DNA of 64,000 nt from Burkholderia cepacia ATCC 25416. GTDB lineage: Bacteria; Pseudomonadota; Gammaproteobacteria; Burkholderiales; Burkholderiaceae. The notes beneath the pieces were generated by a model. It ran no database searches. It saw only the letters and a program-made list of their open reading frames with translations, and had not been told where the DNA came from. The translations under genes and the position numbers were made by a program. The stretch covers positions 1,302,001 through 1,366,000 of the forward strand of contig NZ_CP012981.1 of NCBI RefSeq assembly GCF_001411495.1, in the 5' to 3' direction. Below, piece after piece: positions 26,828-39,137 of this stretch. Each line of letters begins with the position of its first letter. The first letter of the stretch is position 1.

Positions 26828-27041
26828 GGTGGTGGCCTGCAAAGGGATTTGCCTGTGACTATAGGCGCGCACCGAGCATTGATAAATCCGTCGCGTGGAA
26901 TTTGATTGAGTCGTATTGGTTGATAATCGGGCCGATTCCGCGAGCGCGAGGGCGGACGAGGGTTCGAGGTGGCCGAATCAGGCCGGAAGGCAGATGAATC
27001 GATGAAGATGCGCGAAGAACGGCGCGGAAGAGGCGAGCGGC

Positions 27042-27638
27042 TTACTGCCCCGGCCGGATGCCGGCCCACGGCGTCGTCATCGGTGCACTGAGCGCGAACA
27101 GGTCGAGCACGCGGGTGACGGTCTGGTCGACGAGTTCCTCGATCGTCTTCGGCATTGCGTAGAACGCGGGTAGCGGCGGGAAGACGATGCCGCCCATTTC
27201 GGTCACGGCCGTCATGTTGCGCAGATGCGCGAGGTTGAACGGCGTTTCGCGCACCATCAGCACGAGGCGGCGGCGCTCCTTCAACGTGACGTCGGCCGCG
27301 CGCGTGATCAGGTTGTCGGACAGCCCGTGCGCGACGCTCGCGAGCGTCTTCATCGAGCAGGGCGCGATCACCATCCCGTCGGTCGCGAACGACCCCGATG
27401 CGATCGTCGCGCCGACGTCGCGCACCGAGTGCACGACGTCCGCACGGCTTTCGACCTCGGCCTTCGACAGCTTCAGTTCGTGCTGGATGTTGAGCCAGCC
27501 GGCGTTCGAAATCAGCAGGTGCGTTTCGACGCCGCCGGCGGCGCGCAGCAGGTCGAGCAGCCGTACGCCGTAGATCGCGCCGGTGGCGCCGGTGATCGCG
27601 ACGATCAGCCGGCGTGGCGGCGCGCTGGGAGATGCCAT
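27042..27638 (-). CDS. ubiX: UbiX family flavin prenyltransferase
   Basis: A 198-residue flavoprotein. The FMN-binding start VAITGATGAIYGVRLLDLL, the IAPCSMKTLASVAHG segment and RETPFNLAHLRNM are UbiX hallmarks. UbiX attaches a dimethylallyl group to FMN to make the cofactor of UbiD decarboxylases, used in ubiquinone synthesis. The ATG at 27638 lies 20 bases after grxD in the same direction, so it ends the hemA-prfA-prmC-grxD-ubiX run. No UbiD partner is in the window. A longer in-frame upstream extension overlaps grxD and was rejected. Confidence 0.93.
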   Translation of the reverse strand: MASPSAPPRRLIVAITGATGAIYGVRLLDLLRAAGGVETHLLISNAGWLNIQHELKLSKAEVESRADVVHSVRDVGATIASGSFATDGMVIAPCSMKTLASVAHGLSDNLITRAADVTLKERRRLVLMVRETPFNLAHLRNMTAVTEMGGIVFPPLPAFYAMPKTIEELVDQTVTRVLDLFALSAPMTTPWAGIRPGQ

Positions 27639-27658
27639 CGAAAAGGGGGCGGGGCGTA

Positions 27659-27970
27659 TTACGCGGCGGCGAACAGTTGCTGCAGTTCGCCCGACTGGTA
27701 CATCTCCATCATGATGTCCGAGCCGCCGATGAATTCGCCCTTCACGTAGAGCTGCGGGATGGTCGGCCAGTTCGAGAATTCCTTGATGCCCTGGCGGATC
27801 TCGTCGTCTTCGAGCACGTTGACCGTCTTGAACTGATCGACGCCGCAGGCCTTCAGCACCTGGATGGCGCGGCCCGAAAAGCCGCACATCGGGAATTGCG
27901 CGTTGCCCTTCATGAAGAGCACGACCTGGTTTTCGTCGACGATTTGCTTGATACGTTGTTGGGTGTCCAT
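27659..27970 (-). CDS. grxD: Monothiol glutaredoxin, Grx4/GrxD type
   Basis: A 103-residue protein with the monothiol active site CGFS (residues 29-32), [19 protein letters not shown] for glutathione binding, and the FMKG stretch. Monothiol glutaredoxins bind and transfer [2Fe-2S] clusters. It lies between prmC and ubiX in one direction. Iron-sulfur handling suits a neighbourhood with heme and quinone genes, but this grouping may be accidental. Confidence 0.95.
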   Translation of the reverse strand: MDTQQRIKQIVDENQVVLFMKGNAQFPMCGFSGRAIQVLKACGVDQFKTVNVLEDDEIRQGIKEFSNWPTIPQLYVKGEFIGGSDIMMEMYQSGELQQLFAAA

Positions 27971-28037
27971 GACTGACCTTGCGTTTGCGGGGCGTTAGAT
28001 CGAAATGATAGCGGATTTCAACCGGACGGGCCGGGCA

Positions 28038-28880
28038 TCAGCCCGGCAGGCGGCCGCCTGTCGTGCGTTCGATTGCGGCCAGATCGGCGAGCGATTCGAC
28101 CGCGACGAAGCCGTGCGATGCGAGTACGGCGCGCACGGCCTCGGCCTGGTCGTAACCGTGCTCGATCCAGAGCGTGCCGCCCGGTTTCAGGTAAGTGCCG
28201 GCGCCCGCGACGATCGTGCGGATCGCGCTGAGGCCGTCGGCATCGTCGGTGAGTGCGCCGCGCGGCTCGAAACGCAGGTCGCCCTGCGTGAGGTGCGGAT
28301 CGTGCTGCGCGATGTACGGCGGATTGCTGACGATCGTGTCGAAGGCGAGCGCAGGATCGAGCGCCGCGTACCAGTCGCTCTGCAACCAGTGCAGCGGGCC
28401 GCCGGGGCGGTGCGCGTCGAGCAGCTTGCGTGCGTTGCGTTGCGCGACCTCGAGTGCGGCCGGCGAACGGTCGAGCGCCCACACGCGTGCATCGGGCCGC
28501 TCGGCGGCGATGGAGACGGCAATGGCACCGCTGCCCGTGCCGAGATCGAGCACGGCCGGATGCGGCAGCCCGTCGATCGCATCGAGTGCGGCTTCGACGA
28601 GCAGTTCGGTTTCAGGGCGCGGGATCAGCACGTCGGGCGTCACGTCGAACGGCCGGCCGAAGAATTCGCGCATCCCGACGAGCTGCGCGACCGGCTCGCC
28701 GGCCATGCGGCGCGCCTCGAGCGTGCGGTAGCGTTCGACCGCGGCCGCGTCGAGCGGCGCGTCGCCGCGCGTGATCAGTTGCGTGCGGGTCCAGCCAAGC
28801 GCGTGCGCGAGCAGCACGCGCGCATCGACCGCGTCGAGCGCGGACGCGCGCAGCAGTTCGTCGGCGGTCGTGTCGGGCAT
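28038..28880 (-). CDS. prmC: Release factor glutamine methyltransferase PrmC (HemK)
   Basis: A 280-residue enzyme that methylates the Gln of the GGQ motif in RF1 and RF2. The N-terminal helical domain (residues ~1-85) precedes the SAM motif LDLGTGSGAIAVSIA and the NPPYIA catalytic tetrapeptide region. It starts 7 bases after prfA, its substrate's gene, in the same direction, a common bacterial arrangement. Confidence 0.96.
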   Translation of the reverse strand: MPDTTADELLRASALDAVDARVLLAHALGWTRTQLITRGDAPLDAAAVERYRTLEARRMAGEPVAQLVGMREFFGRPFDVTPDVLIPRPETELLVEAALDAIDGLPHPAVLDLGTGSGAIAVSIAAERPDARVWALDRSPAALEVAQRNARKLLDAHRPGGPLHWLQSDWYAALDPALAFDTIVSNPPYIAQHDPHLTQGDLRFEPRGALTDDADGLSAIRTIVAGAGTYLKPGGTLWIEHGYDQAEAVRAVLASHGFVAVESLADLAAIERTTGGRLPG

Positions 28881-28887
28881 CGTGACC

Positions 28888-29970
28888 TCAGTCGGCGTCG
28901 CCGAGCGACGCGAGCAGTTCGGCCTGGTGCTCGCTGACCAGCGCGCTGATCAGTTCGTCGAGGTCGCCGTCCATGATCGCCTCGAGCCGGTACAGCGTCA
29001 GGTTGATCCGGTGGTCGGTCATCCGGCCCTGCGGGAAGTTGTACGTGCGGATTCGTTCCGAGCGATCGCCGGAGCCGATCAGGCTCTTGCGCGTCGCGGC
29101 TTCCTTCGCGTGCTGCTCGTGATACTGCTTGTCCTTGATGCGCGCGGCGAGCACCTTCAGCGCGCGATCCTTGTTCTTGTGCTGCGAACGGTCGTCCTGG
29201 CACTCGACGACGATCCCGGTCGGGATGTGCGTGACGCGCACCGCCGAGTCGGTCTTGTTGATGTGCTGGCCACCCGCGCCGGACGCACGGAACGTGTCGA
29301 TCCGCAGGTCGGCCGGATTGATTTCGACCTCGCCGATTTCGTCGGCTTCCGGCATCACCGCGACCGTGCACGCGGACGTGTGGATGCGCCCTTGCGTCTC
29401 GGTTGCCGGCACGCGCTGCACGCGATGGCCGCCCGATTCGAACTTCAGGCGCGAATACGCGCCCTGGCCCGCGATCCGCACGATCACTTCCTTGTAGCCG
29501 CCGAGATCCGATGCGCTCTCCGACATCATTTCGACCTGCCAGCGCTGGCGTTCCGCGAAGCGCAGGTACATGCGCAGCAGGTCGCCGGCGAACAGCGCGG
29601 ATTCGTCGCCGCCCGTGCCCGCACGGATTTCGAGGAAGATGTTGCGGTCGTCGTTCGGATCCTTCGGCAGCAGCATCTTCTGCAGCTCGGTCTCGAGGCG
29701 GGTCATGCTCTCGCGCGCGCTGCGGATTTCGTCTTCCGCGAAGTCGCGCATCGACAGATCGCCGAGCAGCTCCTGCGCGGCCGTCTCGTCGCTGCGCGAC
29801 TGGCGCCACAGCGCGTACTGTTCGACCACCGGGCCAAGTTCCGCATGTTCACGCGTCAGCTTGCGGTACTGGTCGAGGTCGGCCGTGACGTTTTCGCGGC
29901 TCAGCAGGTCGTTCAGTTCGGCCAGCCGTGTGGACAGCTGGTCGAGCTTGCGTTGCATGCTCGTCTTCAT
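28888..29970 (-). CDS. prfA: Peptide chain release factor 1
   Basis: A 360-residue RF1 with the GGQ tripeptide ([16 protein letters not shown], near residue 235) that triggers peptide release and a PAT-type stop-recognition region ([12 protein letters not shown]). It decodes UAA and UAG. It lies between hemA and prmC, and full length is conserved. Confidence 0.97.
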   Translation of the reverse strand: MKTSMQRKLDQLSTRLAELNDLLSRENVTADLDQYRKLTREHAELGPVVEQYALWRQSRSDETAAQELLGDLSMRDFAEDEIRSARESMTRLETELQKMLLPKDPNDDRNIFLEIRAGTGGDESALFAGDLLRMYLRFAERQRWQVEMMSESASDLGGYKEVIVRIAGQGAYSRLKFESGGHRVQRVPATETQGRIHTSACTVAVMPEADEIGEVEINPADLRIDTFRASGAGGQHINKTDSAVRVTHIPTGIVVECQDDRSQHKNKDRALKVLAARIKDKQYHEQHAKEAATRKSLIGSGDRSERIRTYNFPQGRMTDHRINLTLYRLEAIMDGDLDELISALVSEHQAELLASLGDAD

Positions 29971-30052
29971 GGTGTGGAGCGGCGCTCCCGGGCAAGGGGT
30001 ATTCGGAAAGGATAGGCCGGCGCGCGGCCGGCGGCAGGGCGATCGGCCGGCG

Positions 30053-31366
<1,314 letters not shown>

Positions 31367-31376
31367 TTAGCCCCAT

Positions 31377-31382
31377 ATTATA
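31377..31382 (-). promoter_or_regulatory. Candidate -10 box of hemA (TATAAT)
   Basis: A consensus TATAAT on the minus strand, 25 bases before the hemA ATG and overlapping the TAA stop of the upstream regulator gene. The -35 position is poor, so this is tentative. Confidence 0.45.
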
Positions 31383-32139
31383 GCGTTTCAGCGATTTCCT
31401 CACTCGCGGCATACCGGGCATCGGCGTGGCGGGGCCGGGAATTTGGGGGCTCGATCGGCACGCGGTCGAGTTGATAGCCATAGCCGTAGAGCGGCAGCAG
31501 CCGGTAGCCGCGCTCCGGAAGCAGGTGCAGCTTGCTGCGCAGCCGGGACGCGTGGGTATCGAGCGTGCGCGACTTCATGTCGCGGCGGCGTGCCCACACC
31601 GTTTCGAGAATATGGGCGCGCGACACGGGCCGCGACAGATTCGCGAACAGCAACTGCGCAAAACGGAACTCCTTCGGCGTGAGTGAAACGATTGCGTTGT
31701 CGAAGCGAACGAGGCAGTGCGTGGCGTCGAAGGCGTATTCGCCATACATTTCGCGTGAGCGGGCCGGCGGCCGGCGCACGCCGGCGCGCCGGCTCACCGC
31801 GTTGACGCGCGCGAGCAGCTCGGGCCCGCTCACCGGGCGCACGAGGCAATCGTCGGCGCCCGCGTGCAGGCACGATACGATTTGGCTTTCGCGCGGCATT
31901 TGCATCACGGCGATCGCCGGCAGTCCGGGCAGGACCGTCTGCGCACGCGGAATGACTTCCTCGGCCGGCTGGTCGCCGGCCCAGTGGCCGGTGATCAGCA
32001 TGTCGCAGGTATTGGCGGCGAGCCACTCGAAGAACGCCGTACTGGACGGAAACGCGTGGCACACATGACCGCCCGCAAAGAGCAGGCGGTTCAGGAGCGC
32101 GGCATGGCGCGCGTCCGGATCGATCAGAGCGATTCGCAT
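31378..32139 (-). CDS. OmpR-type regulator with degenerate receiver domain
   Basis: A 253-residue protein: an N-terminal receiver-like domain (residues 1 to ~118), a linker, then an OmpR-type winged helix (~130-230). The acidic pocket residues Asp7 and Asp9 are present. Where the phospho-acceptor Asp should be, the strand CDMLITGHW has Gly51; the switch Thr/Ser is replaced (AVMQM, ~77-81), and the conserved Lys is Arg101. It should therefore not be regulated by ordinary phosphorylation. No histidine kinase is adjacent. It lies 26 bases before hemA in the same direction. Targets unknown. Confidence 0.82.
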   Translation of the reverse strand: MRIALIDPDARHAALLNRLLFAGGHVCHAFPSSTAFFEWLAANTCDMLITGHWAGDQPAEEVIPRAQTVLPGLPAIAVMQMPRESQIVSCLHAGADDCLVRPVSGPELLARVNAVSRRAGVRRPPARSREMYGEYAFDATHCLVRFDNAIVSLTPKEFRFAQLLFANLSRPVSRAHILETVWARRRDMKSRTLDTHASRLRSKLHLLPERGYRLLPLYGYGYQLDRVPIEPPNSRPRHADARYAASEEIAETL

Positions 32140-32310
32140 GAGAATTTCTTCAATACGGCAGCCGGTGCGCGCTTGCCATAACGTCGAGTCGGCCCCTACA
32201 CTCGAACGTTCGCGGCACCCGGCTGGTCTCGGGTTCGATGGATGAATCGATGCTAGCCGCTGGCAACGTTCACGCCTATGGGACGAATCCGAATTTATGG
32301 AAGGCGTCGA

Positions 32311-32565
32311 ATGAACTGGTTTGGAATCCTTGTCCTGGGAGCGGCCGTCGGGCTGTTCGGCCGATGGCTGCATCCGATGCGGCGCACGGGCCGGCCGGCG
32401 TGGTGGATCGCGGTGCTCGCCGGTATCGTCGGCGCGGCTGCGGCCCGCATGGCCGGCAATCTCTCTGGACTGTTTTACGATGGCGAGACGCTCGAATGGC
32501 CGGTCTGCACCGGCGTCGCGTTCCTCGCAGTAGCCGTGACGGTTGCGCTGTCGGCCCGTCGCTGA
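32311..32565 (+). CDS. GlsB/YeaQ/YmgE-family small membrane protein
   Basis: An 84-residue protein with three hydrophobic helices: MNWFGILVLGAAVGLFGRWLH, WWIAVLAGIVGAAAARM and a C-terminal GVAFLAVAVTVALSA. The GxxxGxxxR pattern and the spacing match the transglycosylase-associated/stress-response membrane family, whose function is poorly understood. The ATG at 32311 has GGAAGG upstream; an earlier in-frame ATG would add eleven charged residues. It lies 18 bases before the aminopeptidase P gene. Confidence 0.75.
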   Translation: MNWFGILVLGAAVGLFGRWLHPMRRTGRPAWWIAVLAGIVGAAAARMAGNLSGLFYDGETLEWPVCTGVAFLAVAVTVALSARR

Positions 32566-32583
32566 ATGCTCTCAGGTGAAATC

Positions 32584-34398
32584 ATGAATGCCCGTCTTCC
32601 CGAAGTCTCGCCGGTGCCGGCCCGTCTCGCGCTGCTGCGTGGCGCGATGGCCCGCGAGAACCTGGCCGCCTATCTCGTGCCGTCCGCTGATCCCCACCTG
32701 TCCGAATATCTGCCGGAGCGCTGGCAGGCCCGCCGCTGGCTGTCCGGCTTCACGGGATCGGTCGGCACGCTGGTCGTGACCGCGGATTTCGCGGGGCTGT
32801 GGGTCGACAGCCGCTACTGGGTGCAGGCCGACGCCGAACTGGCCGGCACGGGCGTGCAACTGATGAAGATGACGGGCGGGCAGCAGAGCGCGCCGCACGT
32901 CGACTGGCTCGCGCAGAACGTGGCGGCGGGGGCGACGGTCGGCGTCGACGGCGCGGTGCTCGGCGTCGCGGCCGCACGCGGGCTGACGGCCGCGCTGAAC
33001 GCGCGCGGCATCGCGCTGCGCACCGACCTCGACCTGCTCGACGCGATCTGGCCCGAGCGGCCGGGGCTGCCCGGCGACGCGGTGTTCGAGCACGCGGCGC
33101 CGCAGGCCGACACGACGCGCGCGAGCAAGCTGGCCGAAGTGCGCCGCGCGATGCGTGCGCAGGGCGCGCAGTGGCATTTCGTCTCGACGCTCGACGACCT
33201 CGCATGGCTGTTCAACCTGCGCGGCGCCGACGTCAACTTCAATCCCGTATTCGTTGCGCACGCAATGATCGGCGCCGATCGCGCGACGCTGTTCGTCGCC
33301 GACGGCAAGGTGTCGCCGGCACTGGCCGCGTCGCTCGCGCAGGACGGCGTCGACGTCCGCGCCTACGACGCCGCGCGCGCCGCGCTCGCGGCACTGCCCG
33401 ACGGCGCGACGCTGCTGATCGACCCGCGCCGCGTGACGTTCGGCACGCTCGAGGCCGTGCCGGCCGGCGTGAAGCTCGTCGAGGCCGTGAATCCGTCGAC
33501 GTTCGCGAAGTCGCGCAAGACATCCACCGAGATCGAGCACGTGCGCGTGACGATGGAGCACGACGGCGCCGCGCTCGCGGAATTCTTCTCCTGGTTCGAA
33601 CAGGCCGTGAACCGCGAGACGATCACCGAACTGACGATCGACGAGAAGCTCACTGCCGCGCGCGCGCGACGCCCCGGCTACGTGTCGCCGAGCTTCGCGA
33701 CGATCGCGGGCTTCAACGCGAACGGCGCGATGCCGCATTACCGCGCGACGCCGGAGTCGCACGCGACGATCGCCGGCGACGGGCTGCTGCTGATCGATTC
33801 GGGCGGCCAGTACGTGACGGGTACGACCGACATCACGCGCGTCGTGCCGGTCGGCACCGTCAGCGACCTGCAGCGGCGCGATTTCACGATCGTGCTGAAA
33901 TCGATGATGGCGCTGTCGCGTGCCCGATTCCCGCGCGGCATCCGCTCGCCGATGCTCGACGCGATCGCGCGCGCGCCGATGTGGGCGGCCGGGCTCGACT
34001 ATGGGCACGGCACGGGGCACGGCGTCGGCTACTTCCTGAACGTGCACGAAGGCCCGCAGGTGATCTCGCACTACGCGCCGGCCGAGCCGTATACGGCGAT
34101 GGAAGAGGGCATGATCACGTCGATCGAGCCGGGCGTGTACCGTCCCGGCCAGTGGGGCATCCGGATCGAGAACCTGGTCGTGAACCGCGCGGCCGGGCAG
34201 ACCGAGTTCGGCGATTTCCTCGCGTTCGAGACGCTGACGCTGTGCCCGATCGACACGCGCTGCGTGCTGATCGAGATGCTGCATGAAGAAGAACGCGCGT
34301 GGCTGAACGCGTATCACGCAACGGTGCGCGAGCGCGTCGGCCGCCATCTGAGCGGCGATGCCAAGGCGTGGCTCGACGCGCGCACGCAGCCGATCTGA
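32584..34398 (+). CDS. Xaa-Pro aminopeptidase (M24B, aminopeptidase P type)
   Basis: A 604-residue three-domain aminopeptidase P. Two creatinase-like N-terminal domains (~1-315) precede the pita-bread catalytic domain with metal ligands in DSGGQYVTGTTDITR (Asp pair), HGTGHGVGYFLNVHEGP (His) and SIEPGVYRPGQWGIRIEN (two Glu). It releases N-terminal residues followed by proline. The long form is the cytosolic three-domain type known from eukaryotes and many proteobacteria. The ATG at 32584 was chosen over one six codons earlier. Confidence 0.92.
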   Translation: MNARLPEVSPVPARLALLRGAMARENLAAYLVPSADPHLSEYLPERWQARRWLSGFTGSVGTLVVTADFAGLWVDSRYWVQADAELAGTGVQLMKMTGGQQSAPHVDWLAQNVAAGATVGVDGAVLGVAAARGLTAALNARGIALRTDLDLLDAIWPERPGLPGDAVFEHAAPQADTTRASKLAEVRRAMRAQGAQWHFVSTLDDLAWLFNLRGADVNFNPVFVAHAMIGADRATLFVADGKVSPALAASLAQDGVDVRAYDAARAALAALPDGATLLIDPRRVTFGTLEAVPAGVKLVEAVNPSTFAKSRKTSTEIEHVRVTMEHDGAALAEFFSWFEQAVNRETITELTIDEKLTAARARRPGYVSPSFATIAGFNANGAMPHYRATPESHATIAGDGLLLIDSGGQYVTGTTDITRVVPVGTVSDLQRRDFTIVLKSMMALSRARFPRGIRSPMLDAIARAPMWAAGLDYGHGTGHGVGYFLNVHEGPQVISHYAPAEPYTAMEEGMITSIEPGVYRPGQWGIRIENLVVNRAAGQTEFGDFLAFETLTLCPIDTRCVLIEMLHEEERAWLNAYHATVRERVGRHLSGDAKAWLDARTQPI

Positions 34399-34452
34399 CG
34401 CAACGCAGGAAAGCGGCCGGGTGCCGGCCGAACAACAACAGCGAGGGCGACG

Positions 34453-35004
34453 ATGGCGGACACGGCAGTGATCGTGGTCGACATGCAACGCGGGCTGGTG
34501 GAGCGGGCAACGCCCGCGTACCGGCTCGATGACGTGGTGTCGGGCATCAACCGGTTGACGGCGGCGGCGCGTGCGGCGAACGCGCCCGTGTGCTTCGTGC
34601 AGCACGACGGCGACGCGGACGACGACGTCGTGCCCGGCACGCCGGGCTGGGAACTGCACGCGGGGCTGGTCGTCGGGAACGATGACTGGCGGGTGCGCAA
34701 GCAGATGAGCGATTCGTTTCACGATACGCCGCTCGCGGCGCAACTCGAGCGCCACGGCATCCGTTCGGTGCTGATCTGCGGTTATGCGACCGAGTTCTGC
34801 GTCGATTCGGCCGCGCGCCGCGCAGCGCTGCTCGGCTACCGGACGACCGTCGTGTCCGACCTGCACACCACGAACGAGCGCACGCACCTGTCGGCGGCGC
34901 AGATCGTCGCGCATCATCACTTCGTATGGGAAAACAATTCGCTGTCGGGCAACCCGGTGATACCGCGCCCGCTCGCGGATGTCCTTGCGACGGAGTTCGC
35001 ATGA
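34453..35004 (+). CDS. Isochorismatase-family cysteine hydrolase
   Basis: A 183-residue protein. The catalytic triad of the family is visible as Asp (VIVVDMQRGL), Lys (in VRKQMSDSFHDT) and Cys (ICGYATEFCVDSAARRA). Substrates of such enzymes range from isochorismate to nicotinamide, and none is indicated here. It overlaps the following HAD gene by 4 bases (ATGA), so the two are translationally coupled. Confidence 0.9.
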   Translation: MADTAVIVVDMQRGLVERATPAYRLDDVVSGINRLTAAARAANAPVCFVQHDGDADDDVVPGTPGWELHAGLVVGNDDWRVRKQMSDSFHDTPLAAQLERHGIRSVLICGYATEFCVDSAARRAALLGYRTTVVSDLHTTNERTHLSAAQIVAHHHFVWENNSLSGNPVIPRPLADVLATEFA

Positions 35005-35624
35005 CGATCAAGGCCGTGGTGTTCGATTTCGGCGGCGTGCTGATCGACTGGAGCCCCGAGTACCTTTACCGGGAACTGATTCCCGACGACACCGAGCGTC
35101 GCTGGTTCTTCACGCATGTCTGCACGATGGACTGGGTGGTCCGCCAGGACGGCGGGCAGACGATCGAAGAGGGGACGGCCGAGCTCGTCGCGAAGTTTCC
35201 GGCGCACGAGGGGCTGATCCGCGCGTTCTATGCGCGCTGGCACGAGATGATCGGCGGCGTGCTCGACGAAGGCGCCGCGCTCGTCGACCGGCTCGACGCG
35301 CAGGGGATGCCGCTGTTCGGGCTGACGAACTGGTCGGCGCAGACGTTTCCGTATGCGTGGGACAACTTCCCGGTGCTGCGGCGTTTCAGGGACATCGTCG
35401 TGTCGGGCCGTGTGAAGCTCGTGAAACCCGATCCGGCGATCTACCGCGAGATGCATGCGCGGATCGAGCCGCACTTGCCGGGCATCGGGCCGCACGAACT
35501 CGTGTTCATCGATGACAACGCGAAGAACGCCGCGGCCGCGACGGCGCTCGGCTGGCACGGCATTCATCACACGAGTGCGGCCACGACCGAGGCACGGCTG
35601 CGCGAACTGGGCGCGCTGGCGTAA
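35001..35624 (+). CDS. HAD-family hydrolase (HAD-IA)
   Basis: A 207-residue haloacid-dehalogenase fold protein: motif I FDFGGVLIDW (nucleophile Asp in the DxGGV variant), motif II GLTNWSAQTF, motif III Lys in LVKPDPAIY, motif IV FIDDNAKNAAAA. The helical cap lies between motifs I and II. It is coupled to the upstream isochorismatase-like gene and ends before a strong terminator. Substrate unknown. Confidence 0.9.
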   Translation: MTIKAVVFDFGGVLIDWSPEYLYRELIPDDTERRWFFTHVCTMDWVVRQDGGQTIEEGTAELVAKFPAHEGLIRAFYARWHEMIGGVLDEGAALVDRLDAQGMPLFGLTNWSAQTFPYAWDNFPVLRRFRDIVVSGRVKLVKPDPAIYREMHARIEPHLPGIGPHELVFIDDNAKNAAAATALGWHGIHHTSAATTEARLRELGALA

Positions 35625-35653
35625 GCGGCAAGCCGGCAGCCAGCCGCCGGATA

Positions 35654-35680
35654 AAAAAACGGGCCAGCGGCCCGTTTTTT
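35654..35680. terminator. Bidirectional Rho-independent terminator
   Basis: AAAAAACGGGCC/GGCCCGTTTTTT with a 3-base loop, between the convergent HAD and ettA genes. Confidence 0.95.
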
Positions 35681-35758
35681 GTTGTCCCGCTTCCGGAGCG
35701 ACCAGCCTCGGTGCCCGTTCCTGCGTTACCGCAGTGCCGGGCGCCCGGGCCGCGCCGC

Positions 35759-37426
<1,668 letters not shown>

Positions 37427-37616
37427 TTGGGTGTGAAAGTCAGAAATGGTTGAGACTGCCGCGCAGCGCGCGGGCGTGGCGGCGTCGGGTGATTCGGTAC
37501 GGAGCGTGCCGCGCACGGCGCGGCGGCGTCGCCGCGTGTCGGCGGCGCGAGCGGCTATTGTACTTCGCCGCCGGCTGCCGCTGGCGCGACACCTGGCCTT
37601 TTGGCCGGGGCTGTGC

Positions 37617-37925
37617 TCACAGCCACGCGGCGACGCCGCCGTGCCCCGAGCACGTGCCGCGCCGATGGCGGCTGAAGCTGTAGGTGCCGTCGCGGCAGCG
37701 CGCGCTCGCGCCTTCGGGCACGCGGCCCGATTTCGAATGCGCGGGTGCGTGCACGGTTTCGCCGTCGCGGTTGCGATACGTGTCGTGACGGTCGAGATCG
37801 GCTTCGTTGCCGTAGCCGGGCGGTGCGCGGTACGCGTGTGCGGGTTGGGGCAACGCGGCGCAGGCGACGAAGAAGACGGCGGACAGTGCCGCGATGCGTG
37901 TCGTGCGGCAGAACAGGGCAGGCAT
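37617..37925 (-). CDS. DUF3761 domain exported protein
   Basis: A 102-residue protein with a signal peptide (cleavage after PAHA) and a C-terminal 30-residue segment ASARCRDGTYSFSRHRRGTC followed by SGHGGVAAWL, the DUF3761 signature with two cysteines that may form a disulfide. The middle part is charged and variable. The function of this domain is unknown. It stands alone between ettA and a LysR gene. Confidence 0.82.
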   Translation of the reverse strand: MPALFCRTTRIAALSAVFFVACAALPQPAHAYRAPPGYGNEADLDRHDTYRNRDGETVHAPAHSKSGRVPEGASARCRDGTYSFSRHRRGTCSGHGGVAAWL

Positions 37926-38026
37926 GGTCTCTCACGGTCGGTTTGTTGTTATCGATGTCGGGCGGATGGCCCGCGCCGCATGTTAGCGGATCGGCGCCCG
38001 ACCGGTACCGGCGCGGCGGCGTGACG

Positions 38027-38944
38027 CTACGCCGCGCCCGACATCGAGGCCGCGCCGTCGGCCTGCGCGGCCTCGAGGATCCACCGGCGAAAAGCGGCGA
38101 CCTTCGGCCGCTCGGCGTGATGCGGCGGATAGACGAGGTAGTACGCGAAATCGTCGAGCCACGCGACGTCGGCAAGCTGCACGAGCCGGCCGCTTGCCAG
38201 CTCGCCGCGCACCATCGCGGCCGGCAGCAGCCCGGCGCCCTGACCGGCGACGATCGCCTGCAGCAACAGGCCCGAGTCGTCGAACGCGGGGCCGCGCGGC
38301 GGCCCGATATCGTCGATCCGCTGCGCGCCGAACCAGATGTGCCAGCCCTTGCGCTCGGCGTCATGCAGCTGCGGCCAGCCGACCAGATCGGCGGGCGTCG
38401 CCGGCATGCCGAGCCGCGCGACAAGGTCGGGCGACGCGAGCGCGACGATCTCCACCGTCAGCAGGCGCTCGCTGCACAGGCCGATGTAGCGCCCGAGGCC
38501 ATGACGGATTGCAACATCGACGCCGTCGCGCGAAAAATCCGCGAGTGCGTGGCTCGTGACGACCTGCAGGTCGACGTCAGGGCACGCGTGCCGGAATTGC
38601 GCGAGGCGCGGGACGAGCCACGCGGATGCGAAGAACGGGGTGACGCTCACCGTCAGCACGCCGCTGTCGGCGGCGCCCGACACGCGCTGCGACGCGTCGG
38701 CGATCTGCCGGAACGCGTTGCGCACCGGCGGCAGGTAGTCGCGACCGGCGGCCGTCAGCAGGATGCCGCGGTTGACGCGCTCGAACAGCTGCACGCCGAG
38801 GTGCGTCTCGAGCGTGCGGATCATCTGGCTCACCGCGCCGGGCGTGACCGACAGCTCCTCGGCCGCCGATTTCACCGACAGGTGGCGGGCGGCTGCTTCG
38901 AATGCACGCAGCGCGTTGAGCGGCGGCAGGCGGGAACGATTCAT
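38027..38944 (-). CDS. LysR-family regulator, GcvA-like
   Basis: A 305-residue protein with the N-terminal winged helix (LNALRAFEAAARHLSVKSAA, then VTPGAVSQMIRTLE) and a PBP2 effector domain of the GcvA type. It is divergent from an MFS transporter gene 193 bases away. A short palindrome with LysR-like T-N11-A geometry lies at 39066-39078, so the transporter is the likely target. Effector unknown. Confidence 0.9.
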   Translation of the reverse strand: MNRSRLPPLNALRAFEAAARHLSVKSAAEELSVTPGAVSQMIRTLETHLGVQLFERVNRGILLTAAGRDYLPPVRNAFRQIADASQRVSGAADSGVLTVSVTPFFASAWLVPRLAQFRHACPDVDLQVVTSHALADFSRDGVDVAIRHGLGRYIGLCSERLLTVEIVALASPDLVARLGMPATPADLVGWPQLHDAERKGWHIWFGAQRIDDIGPPRGPAFDDSGLLLQAIVAGQGAGLLPAAMVRGELASGRLVQLADVAWLDDFAYYLVYPPHHAERPKVAAFRRWILEAAQADGAASMSGAA

Positions 38945-39065
38945 TGAGTTTTTCTAAAGCGAATGGCCGATGAAATATCGTTTGAGGCGGCGCGTGTGCG
39001 CGAGTACCGTTGTCGCATCCGATTGCGTGCTTGGGGGCTGCATTGCAGCGACCAATGCGATCAAC

Positions 39066-39078
39066 ATAGTTCAACTAT
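39066..39078. promoter_or_regulatory. Candidate LysR box before an MFS gene
   Basis: ATAGT-TCA-ACTAT, a 13-base palindrome with T-N11-A spacing (T39067 to A39079), 60 bases before the MFS start and in the divergent region next to the LysR gene. Confidence 0.5.
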
Positions 39079-39137
39079 ATCCACGAGGCAAACCGGACGC
39101 CGTGAGGTGTCCGGCTGGACCTGAGAGGAGCATCGTC

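Noticed and set aside
27639..27887. N-terminal extension of ubiX into grxD
   Set aside because: The extra in-frame codons overlap grxD in another frame and show no UbiX similarity; the family start is at 27638.
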